14,660 nucleotides of DNA, from the NCBI GenBank assembly GCA_013696905.1, contig JACCXP010000310.1, positions 1 to 14,660 of the forward strand. Direction: 5' to 3'. Positions within the stretch are counted from its first letter, which is position 1; every line of letters starts with the position of its first letter. The stretch comes from Thermoleophilaceae bacterium. Its GTDB lineage: Bacteria; Actinomycetota; Thermoleophilia; Solirubrobacterales; Thermoleophilaceae. The notes below the pieces were generated by a model. The model saw nothing but the letters and a program-made list of their open reading frames with translations. It did not search any database and was not told the origin of the DNA. A program made the translations under genes and the position numbers. Positions 1 through 6,488 of this stretch are shown in pieces.

Positions 1-209
1 GCCTGCGACAGGCGCTTCTCTTCCGCGACGCCGTCGACGTGACGGGGATCGCGCTGACGAAGCTCGACGGCACCGCCAAGGGCGGGATCGCGCTCGCGAT
101 CGCCCAGGAGCTCGGCGTGCCGGTCAAACTGATCGGGATCGGCGAGGGGCTCGAGGACCTGCGCCCGTTCGACCCGGACGACTTCGCCCGCGCGCTGCTA
201 GAGGTGTGA
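1..209 (+). CDS. ftsY: Signal recognition particle receptor FtsY, C-terminal end (5' truncated by window)
   Basis: Only the last 68 codons are present, read from base 3 to the TGA at 207-209. FtsY is the membrane-associated SRP receptor GTPase that docks Ffh-ribosome complexes at the translocon. The fragment carries the guanine-specificity motif TKLDGTAKGG (about bases 57-86), followed by the family's closing segments IGIGEGLEDLRPF and DDFARALL, which match the C-terminal end of the NG domain. The protein ends almost immediately after that, as is usual for FtsY. The NG domain alone could in principle be Ffh, but there is no methionine-rich M domain after it, the IGxGExxxDLxPF wording is FtsY-type, and a complete ffh lies downstream. 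The next gene begins 37 bases after the stop. Confidence 0.95.
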   Translation, partial: LRQALLFRDAVDVTGIALTKLDGTAKGGIALAIAQELGVPVKLIGIGEGLEDLRPFDPDDFARALLEV

Positions 210-246
210 CTGTGAGCCTGTCTCCACCGATCCTCGAAGGTCCCCG

Positions 247-1407
247 ATGAGCACGCTGGCGGGCTCGGAGGACGGCGCGCACGCCCACGACGCAGCGGGC
301 ATCGGCGAGGGCACGCGCGCGATTCACGCCGGCCTGCCCGCGCCCGCACAGGGCGAGCCGTTCCTGCCCGGCCCGGTGCTCGCGGCTCCCCACCACCTGA
401 GCGGCGAGGCCGACTCAGCGCTGTTCGCCTACCAGCGCTACGGCAACCCGACCTGGACCCGTTACGAGCACGCGCTCGCGGACCTCGAGGGCGGCGGCGA
501 GGTCGCGGTATTCGCCTCGGGGATGGCCGCCGCGGCCGGTGTGCTGTTCTCGCTGCTCGGGACGGGCGAGGCGCTCGTCGCTCCGGGCGACGCGTACCCC
601 GGCGTGCGCACGCTCGCTTGCGAGCGCCTGGCGCCGCTCGGGATCGACGTCCGGCTGGTGCCGACCGACGAAGAGCAGATCCTGGCCGCGATCGACGGAG
701 CGAGGCTCGTGTGGATCGAGACTCCGTCGAATCCCGGCCTCGACGCGTGCGACATCGCGGCGCTCGCCGAGGCGGTCCACGCCGCGGGAGCGCTGCTGGC
801 GGTGGACAACACGCTCGCGACGCCGCTCCACCAGCGTCCGCTCGATATCGGCGCCGACCTGTCGATGTCGAGCGGGACCAAGTACCTGAGCGGGCACAGC
901 GACCTGCTGATGGGTCATGTAGCCGTGCGCGACCCGCTGCTCGCGGAGACGATTCGCTCCTGGCGCGCGCAGACCGGATCGACCCCGGGGCCGTTCGAGA
1001 CCTGGCTTGCTCATCGCTCGCTCGCGACGCTCGAGCTCCGTCTCGAGCGCCAGTGCGCCAATGCCCAGGCGGTGGCCGAGATGCTCGCGATGCGCGAGGA
1101 CGTCGTCGCGGTGCGCTATCCGGGCCTCGCCGGAGACCCCGCTCACGCCACAGCCGCCGGCCAGATGCGCCGCTTCGGCGCGCTCATCGGCCTGACGCTC
1201 GAGTCGCGGTCACGCGCCGAGCGCTTCCTCGCCGGCTCGCGGCTCGTGTTCGAGGCCTCGAGCTTCGGAGGCGCCCACTCGACCGGCGAGCGCCGCGCCC
1301 GCTGGGGCACCGACGCGGTCCCCGACGGCTTCATCCGGCTGAGCGTCGGCTGCGAGGACCTGGACGATCTGCTGGCCGACCTGAGCGACGCGCTCGACAC
1401 CGCCTGA
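247..1407 (+). CDS. PLP-dependent trans-sulfuration family enzyme (cystathionine gamma-lyase/synthase-like)
   Basis: This 386-residue protein has the family's usual length and belongs to the Cys/Met-metabolism PLP enzymes, cytosolic proteins that make or cleave cystathionine, homocysteine or methionine-type substrates. Visible landmarks are the YxR phosphate-binding motif of the neighbouring subunit (Y62, R64, followed by GNPT), SGMAA near 91-95, a PLP-stacking tyrosine (Y117 in GDAYPG), D187 in AVDNTLATP, the Schiff-base lysine K212 in SGTKYLSGHSD, and the substrate-carboxylate arginine R364 in IRLSVGCED. The ATG is supported by GAAGG at 236-240, six bases upstream. The segment after SSFGG (341-354, AHSTGERRARWG) differs from the SLGGxES...HPAxMTH stretch of textbook gamma-lyases and gamma-synthases, so the exact reaction cannot be assigned. 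It lies between ftsY and ffh with no evident functional link to either. Confidence 0.9.
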   Translation: MSTLAGSEDGAHAHDAAGIGEGTRAIHAGLPAPAQGEPFLPGPVLAAPHHLSGEADSALFAYQRYGNPTWTRYEHALADLEGGGEVAVFASGMAAAAGVLFSLLGTGEALVAPGDAYPGVRTLACERLAPLGIDVRLVPTDEEQILAAIDGARLVWIETPSNPGLDACDIAALAEAVHAAGALLAVDNTLATPLHQRPLDIGADLSMSSGTKYLSGHSDLLMGHVAVRDPLLAETIRSWRAQTGSTPGPFETWLAHRSLATLELRLERQCANAQAVAEMLAMREDVVAVRYPGLAGDPAHATAAGQMRRFGALIGLTLESRSRAERFLAGSRLVFEASSFGGAHSTGERRARWGTDAVPDGFIRLSVGCEDLDDLLADLSDALDTA

Positions 1408-1448
1408 GCTCCGCCGGGCGCGGTGCGGTCCGGGCCCCGTCCTGGCGG

Positions 1449-1454
1449 TAGCCT
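1449..1454 (+). promoter_or_regulatory. Predicted -10 box of a leaderless ffh transcript
   Basis: TAGCCT fits the actinobacterial -10 consensus TANNNT and sits 7 bases before the ffh ATG, which would place transcription initiation at or next to the start codon. No Shine-Dalgarno sequence or convincing -35 box is visible. Same geometry as upstream of comM. Confidence 0.5.
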
Positions 1455-1461
1455 GGTTCAC

Positions 1462-2790
1462 ATGTTCGATGCGCTCTCCGACCGTCTCGACGCGGCGCTC
1501 TCCGAGGTGCGCTCGCGCGGCACCCTGAGCGAGGACGACATCGCGAAGGCGATGCGCGCGATCCGCCTGGCGCTGCTCGAGGCCGACGTCAACTTCCAGG
1601 TGGTGAAGAGCTTCACCGCCGCCGTGAAGGAGCGTGCGCTCGGAGCCGAGGTGCTCGGCTCGCTCAACCCCGCGCAGCAGGTCGTCAAGGTCGTACGCGA
1701 CGAGCTGACCGCGCTGATGGGGGGCGCCGGACGCGACCTCGCGATCGCCGGCTCGCGCCCGACCGTGATCCTGATGGCCGGCCTGCAGGGCTCCGGCAAG
1801 ACGACCGCCTGCGCAAAGCTCGCCCGACATCTCCGTGGGGAGCGCGGTATGGACGTGGCGCTAGCGGCCTGCGACGTGTACCGCCCGGCCGCGGTGGAGC
1901 AACTCGTACGGGTGGGCGAGCAGGCAGGCGCGACCGTCTACGAGCAGGGCACCTCCGGCGACCCGGTCGAGATAGCCGAGTGGGCACTCGGTCGGGCCCG
2001 CGCCGAGGGCCGTGACGCGCTGATCGTGGACACCGCGGGGCGCCTGCACGTCGATGCCGAGCTGATGGATGAGCTCACCAGGATCAAGAAGCGCACCAAG
2101 CCCCACGACGTGCTGCTGGTCGTCGACGCGATGACCGGCCAGGACGCCGTCAACGTGGCCGAGCGCTTCGCCGAGGCCACCGACTTCGACGGCGTGATCC
2201 TCTCGAAGCTCGACGGCGACGCCCGCGGCGGCGCGGCTCTGTCGGTCAAGGCGGTCACCGGCAAGCCGATCCTGTTCGCATCGACCGGCGAGAGACTCGA
2301 TGCCTTCGAGCGCTTCCATCCCGACCGCATGGCGCAGCGCCTCCTCGGCATGGGCGACGTCCTGACTCTGGTCGAGAAGGCGGAGCGCCAGGTCGACGAG
2401 GACAAGGCGCGCGAGCTCGAGCACAAGATCCGCACGCAGTCCTTCACGCTCGACGACTTCCTCGAGCAGATGCAGCAGGTCCGCGGCATGGGACCGATCG
2501 GCAGCCTACTGAAGATGATCCCGGGCCTCGGCCGCGAGCTCGGCCCGCTCGACGTGGACGAGCGGGAGCTCGACAGGGTGCAGGCGATCATCACGTCGAT
2601 GACCCGCGCGGAGCGTCGCGATCCCTCGATCCTGAACGGCTCGCGCCGACGCCGCATCGCACGCGGCTCGGGAACGTCCGTCCAGGCCGTCAACCAGCTC
2701 GTCAAGCAGTTCGGCCAGATGCAGAAGCTGATGCGCTCGTTGAGCGATGGCAAGCTGCCGAACATGTCCCAGCTCGTCGGCGGTCGCTGA
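1462..2790 (+). CDS. ffh: Signal recognition particle GTPase Ffh (SRP54)
   Basis: Ffh (442 residues) binds 4.5S/SRP RNA and hydrophobic signal sequences on nascent chains and delivers ribosomes to FtsY. Domains in order: N helical bundle (about 1-90), Ras-like G domain (about 100-295) with the P-loop GLQGSGKTT (108-116), DVYRPAA (138-144), DTAGRLHVD (190-198) and SKLDGDARGG (248-257), then the methionine-rich M domain with the RNA-binding signature SRRRRIARGSG (394-404). The ATG at 1462 begins the typical MFDALSDRL start; a GTG at 1423 in the same frame would add 13 residues lacking family similarity. There is no usable ribosome binding site, but a TANNNT box lies directly upstream, suggesting a leaderless message. 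The protein ends soon after the M domain without the long tail some species have. Confidence 0.97.
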   Translation: MFDALSDRLDAALSEVRSRGTLSEDDIAKAMRAIRLALLEADVNFQVVKSFTAAVKERALGAEVLGSLNPAQQVVKVVRDELTALMGGAGRDLAIAGSRPTVILMAGLQGSGKTTACAKLARHLRGERGMDVALAACDVYRPAAVEQLVRVGEQAGATVYEQGTSGDPVEIAEWALGRARAEGRDALIVDTAGRLHVDAELMDELTRIKKRTKPHDVLLVVDAMTGQDAVNVAERFAEATDFDGVILSKLDGDARGGAALSVKAVTGKPILFASTGERLDAFERFHPDRMAQRLLGMGDVLTLVEKAERQVDEDKARELEHKIRTQSFTLDDFLEQMQQVRGMGPIGSLLKMIPGLGRELGPLDVDERELDRVQAIITSMTRAERRDPSILNGSRRRRIARGSGTSVQAVNQLVKQFGQMQKLMRSLSDGKLPNMSQLVGGR

Positions 2791-2802
2791 GGAGCGATGG
2801 AC

Positions 2803-2808
2803 TAACGT
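2803..2808 (+). promoter_or_regulatory. Possible -10 box for the rpsP operon
   Basis: TAACGT fits TANNNT and lies in the 57-base gap between ffh and rpsP. It would give a leader of about 30 bases containing the GAGGTGG ribosome binding site (2832-2838). No clear -35 box is visible, and read-through from ffh is equally possible. Confidence 0.3.
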
Positions 2809-2847
2809 TCTCGCCTCTCCGGTACCCGAACGAGGTGGTCTGAGGAC

Positions 2848-3117
2848 TTGGCTGTAAGAGTGAGGCTGACCCGCGTCGGCGGACGCAAGAATCCGATCTG
2901 GCGCGTCGTCGTGGCCGACCAGCGCTCCCCGCGCGATGGCCGCGTGATCGAGACGGTTGGCCGCTACAACGCCCAGAAGGAGCCATCGGAGATCGTCCTC
3001 GACGAGGAGCGCGTGCGGCACTGGCTGGCTCGCGGAGCGCAGCCCACGAACACCGTGAAGAAGCTCATGCGGGCGCGAGGCATACGCGCTGCGGCGTCCG
3101 CCCCTCCGCCCGAGTAG
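2848..3117 (+). CDS. rpsP: Small ribosomal subunit protein bS16
   Basis: bS16 is a primary 16S rRNA-binding protein of the 30S subunit. The 89-residue product matches it throughout: AVRVRLTRVGGRKNPIWRVVVAD at the N terminus, SPRDGR (27-32), ETVGRYN, and a helix with WLARGAQPT near the C terminus, followed by a short Ala/Pro tail. The start is a TTG, the only codon that leaves the conserved AVRxRLxRxG beginning intact; GAGGTGG at 2832-2838 sits nine bases upstream and is a credible ribosome binding site. It heads a compact group with the KH protein, rimM and trmD, the classic 30S/tRNA maturation operon. Confidence 0.96.
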   Translation: MAVRVRLTRVGGRKNPIWRVVVADQRSPRDGRVIETVGRYNAQKEPSEIVLDEERVRHWLARGAQPTNTVKKLMRARGIRAAASAPPPE

Positions 3118-3130
3118 GGCCTCGGCCGCG

Positions 3131-3364
3131 GTGGAGGATCTGCTCGAGTACCTGGCACGGTCGCTCGTCGACGATCCGGGCGCGGTCTTCGTGGAGTCCT
3201 TCGAGGAGGACGACGGCTCGATCGCGCTCGAGCTGCACGTCGGCGAAGGTGACGTGGGCAAGGTGATCGGGCGCAACGGGCGGACGGTCAATGCCCTGCG
3301 CACGCTGATGCGAGCCTGCGCGGTCGACGAGGGCCAGCGCGTCCTGGTCGACGTCGTCGATTGA
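3131..3364 (+). CDS. khpA: KH-domain RNA-binding protein (KhpA family)
   Basis: This 77-residue protein consists almost wholly of one type II KH domain, as is normal for the family (older names: UPF0109, YlqC). The RNA-gripping GxxG loop is GRNG, inside VGKVIGRNGRTVNALRTLM (about 41-59). Family members are small RNA chaperones that in Gram-positive bacteria often pair with KhpB/Jag and influence cell division and elongation; no khpB is in this window. The start is GTG at 3131, 13 bases after the rpsP stop, with only a weak AGGG upstream, so translation is probably coupled to rpsP. Its TGA overlaps the TTG start of rimM (TTGA). The position between rpsP and rimM is conserved across many Actinobacteria and Firmicutes. 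Confidence 0.92.
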   Translation: MEDLLEYLARSLVDDPGAVFVESFEEDDGSIALELHVGEGDVGKVIGRNGRTVNALRTLMRACAVDEGQRVLVDVVD

Positions 3365-3849
3365 CCGCGCGCCCCCGGATGGTGCCCGTCGGACGGGTCG
3401 GACGGGCCCACGGTCGCGACGGCTCCTTCCATGTCGAGGCCCCCGGTCATGCGCTCACGGAGGGAACCGAGTTGACCGTCGCCGGACAGGCGGCCGTGGT
3501 CGAGCGCCGAGCGGGAACGGATGACCGGCCGTTGATCAAGCTGAGCGCGGTCCACGGTCGCGAGGCCGCCGCGGCCCTGCGCGGAGAGGCGCTGCTCGCC
3601 GCGCAGGCCGATGCCCCGCTCGCGGAGGGCGAATGGCTCGCCGAGGATCTCGTCGGTTGTCTGATCGAGGGCCTGGGCGAGGTGCGTCGGGTGGTGTCCG
3701 CGCCCTCCTGCGACGTGCTCGAGGTCGGCGACGACGGCGTCTTGATCCCGTTCATCGCGGAGGCGATCCGATCGATCGATCCGCAAGCCCGTTCGATCGA
3801 GCTCGACCGCCGCTTCCTGGCGCTCGACGAGCGCCAGGAGCAGAGATGA
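3361..3849 (+). CDS. rimM: Ribosome maturation factor RimM
   Basis: RimM helps fold the 3' major (head) domain of 16S rRNA and interacts with uS19 during 30S assembly. The N-terminal beta-barrel begins VPVGRVGRAHGRDGSFHV, the family's opening motif (usually GxxxxxHGxxG), and the C-terminal PRC-barrel is seen in EWLAEDLVGCLIEG and in the closing DVLEVGDDGVLIPFIAEAIRSID. At 162 residues it is near the usual length. The TTG at 3361 overlaps the KH gene stop by four bases; an ATG at 3379 would remove six residues ahead of the conserved motif and is a plausible alternative, as neither has a strong ribosome binding site. The gene's own TGA overlaps the trmD ATG. Confidence 0.93.
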   Translation: MTARPRMVPVGRVGRAHGRDGSFHVEAPGHALTEGTELTVAGQAAVVERRAGTDDRPLIKLSAVHGREAAAALRGEALLAAQADAPLAEGEWLAEDLVGCLIEGLGEVRRVVSAPSCDVLEVGDDGVLIPFIAEAIRSIDPQARSIELDRRFLALDERQEQR

Positions 3850-4526
3850 AGATCGATGTGGTGACCCTCTTTCCCGGCTGGTTCGCCTGGTTCCTGGAGC
3901 AACGCCACGTCCGCAATGCCGAAGCACGCGGTCATCGACTCGAGGTCATCGATCTCCGGGCTACGACCCCGCTGCAGGGGGGGCGCGTCGATGACACGCC
4001 CTACGGCGGGGGTGCCGGGATGGTCATTCGGGTCGATGTGGTCGAGGCGGCCCTGGCCGAGCGCTATCGCTGCGATCCGCTCGAGCTGCCCGAGCAACGC
4101 CGGGTGGTGGCGCTCGCACCCGCGGGACGGCCCTTCGACGACGCGCTCGCGTCCGAGCTCGCCGACGCGCCCGAGCTCACGCTTCTCTGCGGGCGCTACG
4201 AGGGCTTCGACGAGCGCGTGCACGAGCGCTTGTCCTCCGACGTCGTCTCGGTTGGCCCCTACGTGCTCTCCGGCGGAGAGCTCGCGGCGATGGTGGTCTG
4301 CGACGCCGTGCTGCGCAAGCTGCCGGGCGCTCTCGGGCACGCCGAGAGCGCGACTGAAGAGTCCTTCAGTGCCGCGCTCGAGGGAGCGCCCGAATACCCG
4401 CACTACACGCGCCCGGCGACCTGGCGCGGCACGGATGTGCCCGAGGTGCTGCTGTCGGGTGACCACGGCGCCGTGCGCCGCTGGCGCCTCGAGCGCAGCC
4501 GCGCGCGCGCACCGCGCTTGCCCTGA
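3846..4526 (+). CDS. trmD: tRNA (guanine-37-N1)-methyltransferase TrmD
   Basis: TrmD transfers a methyl group from S-adenosylmethionine to G37 of tRNAs, preventing +1 frameshifts. The 226-residue product has the SPOUT trefoil-knot signatures: DDTPYGGGAGM (49-59), LLCGRYEGFDERV (113-125), VGPYVLSGGELAAM (136-149) and a C-terminal tRNA-binding part (HYTRPATWRG, VLLSGDHGAVRRWR). R157 matches the catalytic Arg154 of the E. coli enzyme. Three departures are visible: the residue equivalent to catalytic Asp169 is E172, the knot motif usually written GDYVLSGGE reads GPYVLSGGE, and about three extra residues precede HYTRP. The rest of the protein is well conserved, so it is probably functional. AGGAG at 3836-3840 lies five bases before the ATG, which overlaps the rimM stop (ATGA). 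Confidence 0.95.
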   Translation: MKIDVVTLFPGWFAWFLEQRHVRNAEARGHRLEVIDLRATTPLQGGRVDDTPYGGGAGMVIRVDVVEAALAERYRCDPLELPEQRRVVALAPAGRPFDDALASELADAPELTLLCGRYEGFDERVHERLSSDVVSVGPYVLSGGELAAMVVCDAVLRKLPGALGHAESATEESFSAALEGAPEYPHYTRPATWRGTDVPEVLLSGDHGAVRRWRLERSRARAPRLP

Positions 4527-4576
4527 CCGCGTGGCGCGCGCCCGAGCAGCGCCCCAAGCGGACTTCGGCGCTCCGC

Positions 4577-4582
4577 TACCAT
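4577..4582 (+). promoter_or_regulatory. Predicted -10 box upstream of rplS
   Basis: TACCAT fits TANNNT and lies in the 96-base gap between trmD and rplS. Initiation about seven bases downstream would put the 5' end at the base of the hairpin at 4590-4614. The -35 region is not recognisable. Confidence 0.4.
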
Positions 4583-4589
4583 TCGCTTC

Positions 4590-4614
4590 GCGCAGGGGCC
4601 CTCCGGCCCCGCGC
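4590..4614 (+). promoter_or_regulatory. GC-rich hairpin in the rplS leader
   Basis: GCGC, a bulged A, GGGGCC, loop CTCC, GGCCCC, GCGC form a perfect 10-bp stem with one bulge, ending eight bases before the rplS ATG. It is followed by TCCTTTCC rather than a run of T, so it is a poor intrinsic terminator. It more likely lies at the 5' end of the rplS message, where it could protect the mRNA or modulate ribosome entry; no Shine-Dalgarno sequence lies between it and the ATG. Confidence 0.5.
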
Positions 4615-4622
4615 TCCTTTCC

Positions 4623-5156
4623 ATGAGCGGAGCAATCGAAAGCCTCGAGCGGGCTCAGCTGCGAACCGTGCCCGAGTTCCAGGCGGGGGACCGCCTGCGC
4701 GTGCACTTCCAGGTCATCGAAGGCACGCGCCGCCGCACCCAGGTGTTCGAGGGCGTCGTCATCAAGCGCCAGGGATCGGGCGTCCGCGAGACCTTCACCG
4801 TGCGCAAGCAATCCTTCGGCGTCGGCGTCGAGCGGACGTTCCCGGTCCATTCGCCGAAGATCGAGCGCATCGAGGTCGCGAGCTATGGCGATGTGCGGCG
4901 GGCGAAGCTCTACTACCTGCGTGGACGGGTGGGACGCAGCGCCCGCGTCCGCGAGCGCCAGTACACCGGCTCCCCGCGCGCGGTCGCAGCGCCGGTCGAG
5001 CAGCCGCCTGGGAACGAGCCGCTGCTCGACGGCCAGGGCGACCAGGACGAGGCCCCGCCCGCCGAGACATCGGACGGTCAGGCCGACACCGCCGCCGCGA
5101 GCCCGCTCGACGAGGTCGAGCACACCGACGACGGCACGGCCGAGCGCCGGGCCTGA
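4623..5156 (+). CDS. rplS: Large ribosomal subunit protein bL19 with acidic C-terminal extension
   Basis: bL19 sits at the 30S-50S interface of the ribosome. Residues 1-113 cover the whole usual protein: [32 protein letters not shown] (39-54), [25 protein letters not shown] (56-80) and the closing [18 protein letters not shown]. The product is 177 residues, about 60 more than typical bL19. The extra segment (about 114-177) is rich in Asp/Glu, Pro, Ala, Gly and Gln, has roughly 15 acidic residues against few basic ones, and should be disordered. The reading frame and base composition run on smoothly, so this is not an obvious frameshift. The ATG has no ribosome binding site and follows a leader hairpin. 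lepB begins 27 bases after the stop. Confidence 0.95.
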   Translation: MSGAIESLERAQLRTVPEFQAGDRLRVHFQVIEGTRRRTQVFEGVVIKRQGSGVRETFTVRKQSFGVGVERTFPVHSPKIERIEVASYGDVRRAKLYYLRGRVGRSARVRERQYTGSPRAVAAPVEQPPGNEPLLDGQGDQDEAPPAETSDGQADTAAASPLDEVEHTDDGTAERRA

Positions 5157-5183
5157 GCACCGTTCGGCCCGTCTCCTCGTCTC

Positions 5184-5834
5184 ATGGCTCGCTCTGAGGT
5201 GGCTGAACCGAAGCGGCCCGCTGAGAGCGGGGGCAAGGGATCGCTGCTCGAGCTGGTCGCGATCGTGGCCATCGCGCTCGGGCTCGCGCTGACGATTCAG
5301 GCCTTTTTGGTCAAGCCGTTTCGCATCCCCAGCGAGTCGATGGTCCCGACGCTCGAGGTCAGCCAACGCGTGCTCGTCGACCGGGTCAGCTTCCGCTTCT
5401 CCGAGCCCCACCGGGGCGATGTCGTCGTCTTCAAGCCGCCCTCCGGCGCGGAGGCGGCCGGCGTAGATTTCGGCGCCTGTGGAAAGGAGCCGCTTCCGCG
5501 CGACCAGGCGTGTCCACGCCCGACCTCCGAGCAGGCCGACGCCAACTTCATCAAGCGCGTGGTCGGCGAGCCGGGGGACCGGCTGAAGATCCTCGAGGGG
5601 CGTGTGTACTTGAACGGGCGGCTCCAGTCCGAGCCTTTCGCGCGCCCGGACTCGGAGTGCCCGATCTGCAACCTGCCACGCGAGATCACGGTTCCACCCG
5701 GTCACTTTTTTATGATGGGCGACAATCGTGGGCAGAGCGCAGACAGTCGCGAGTGGGGGCCAGTCCCCGAGGAGTGGATCGTCGGCAACGCCTTCTCCAC
5801 GTACTGGCCGCCGCGCCGCATCGGGCTCCTCTAG
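5184..5834 (+). CDS. lepB: Signal peptidase I
   Basis: This membrane-anchored serine/lysine protease removes signal peptides from exported proteins at the outer face of the membrane. The 216-residue protein has a short polar N terminus, one membrane segment (about 21-43), then the catalytic domain with the nucleophile S52 in PSESMVPT, the general base K124 in FIKRVVGEPGD, and the family box GDNRGQSADSREWG (179-192). The final part, PVPEEWIVGNAFSTYWPP, matches the usual ending. Four cysteines (C99, C110, C160 and C163) occur in two inserts flanking the lysine motif and lie on the exported side, where disulfides are possible. The ATG at 5184 lacks a clear ribosome binding site. It lies 27 bases after rplS and is probably co-transcribed with it, a conserved actinobacterial pairing. 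Confidence 0.96.
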   Translation: MARSEVAEPKRPAESGGKGSLLELVAIVAIALGLALTIQAFLVKPFRIPSESMVPTLEVSQRVLVDRVSFRFSEPHRGDVVVFKPPSGAEAAGVDFGACGKEPLPRDQACPRPTSEQADANFIKRVVGEPGDRLKILEGRVYLNGRLQSEPFARPDSECPICNLPREITVPPGHFFMMGDNRGQSADSREWGPVPEEWIVGNAFSTYWPPRRIGLL

Positions 5835-5862
5835 GACCCGCTCCGCAGCGAGCGGGCGTCGG

Positions 5863-6483
5863 CTGTTCGCCTTCGACCGGTCGCTCGACAGGCGTCTCAT
5901 CGCGGGCGCGGACGAGGCCGGGCGGGGGTCACTCGCGGGCCCCTTGGTGGCCGCGGCGGTGCTCTTCGACACCGAGCGCCTCTCGCTGGCCGACCGGCGC
6001 TCGCTCACCCGACTGAACGACTCCAAGCAGCACACCGAAGCCGCCCGCGAGGAGCTCTTCCCGCTCGTGCTGCGCTCTGTCGCCAGGGCGGCGATCGTCT
6101 GTCGCTGTGTGCGGGGGATCGACTCCCGAGGCCTGCACAGGACGAACCTCGACGCCTTGCGGGCTGCCCTGTTGCGCGTCGCCGAGCCCGAGACGCTGTG
6201 CCTCGTCGACGGCTTCCGGGTGCCGGACTTCGGCCACGAGCAGCGCGCCGTCGTCGGCGGCGATGGTCGCAGTGCCGCGATTGCCGCCGCCTCTGTGCTC
6301 GCCAAGGTGACGCGCGATCGCTACATGCGCCGGGCGGCCGAGCGCCATCCCGGCTGGGACTTCGCGACCAACGTCGGCTACTCGACCCCTGAGCACCGCG
6401 CCGCGATCGGGGCTCGTGGCGTCTCCTCGCTGCACCGCCTGTCGTTTGCGTCGATCGCCTACCAGCAGCTCCCGCTCGACTAG
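5863..6483 (+). CDS. rnhB: Ribonuclease HII (start codon uncertain, possibly CTG)
   Basis: RNase HII cuts the RNA strand of RNA-DNA hybrids and removes single ribonucleotides from DNA. All four acidic metal ligands are present, numbering from the CTG at 5863: D17 and E18 in AGADEAGRGSLAGPLVAAAV, D116 in LVDGF and D152 in KVTRDRYM. LNDSK (51-55) and the C-terminal NVGYSTPEHRAAI are also typical. The start is the odd point. Between the lepB stop and the catalytic DE there is no in-frame ATG, GTG or TTG. The nearest canonical start is GTG 5728, which would overlap lepB by 107 bases and add 45 Ser/Arg/Gly-rich residues that look like out-of-frame lepB. CTG 5863 gives the expected N terminus (LFAFDRSLDRRLIAGADEAG, comparable to the family's ordinary beginning) and 206 residues. 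Confidence 0.9.
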   Translation: MFAFDRSLDRRLIAGADEAGRGSLAGPLVAAAVLFDTERLSLADRRSLTRLNDSKQHTEAAREELFPLVLRSVARAAIVCRCVRGIDSRGLHRTNLDALRAALLRVAEPETLCLVDGFRVPDFGHEQRAVVGGDGRSAAIAAASVLAKVTRDRYMRRAAERHPGWDFATNVGYSTPEHRAAIGARGVSSLHRLSFASIAYQQLPLD

Positions 6484-6488
6484 CACCC

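Noticed and set aside
2806..2832. CGTTC...GAACG inverted repeat in the rpsP leader.
   Set aside because: Only five-base arms separated by 17 bases, with mismatches inside; not distinguishable from chance.
2506..3927. A 473-codon minus-strand open frame opposite the end of ffh through rimM.
   Set aside because: Antisense to conserved genes in four successive frames, with composition typical of a shadow.
4590..4620. Intrinsic terminator after trmD.
   Set aside because: The stem is strong, but the downstream bases TCCTTTCC are not a U-tract and the rplS ATG follows within eight bases.
3447..6305. A 952-codon open frame on the minus strand across rimM, trmD, rplS, lepB and rnhB.
   Set aside because: Its translation is low-complexity Arg/Ala/Ser-rich with no recognisable domain, and it is antisense to five solid genes. 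Long stop-free antisense frames are expected at this GC content.
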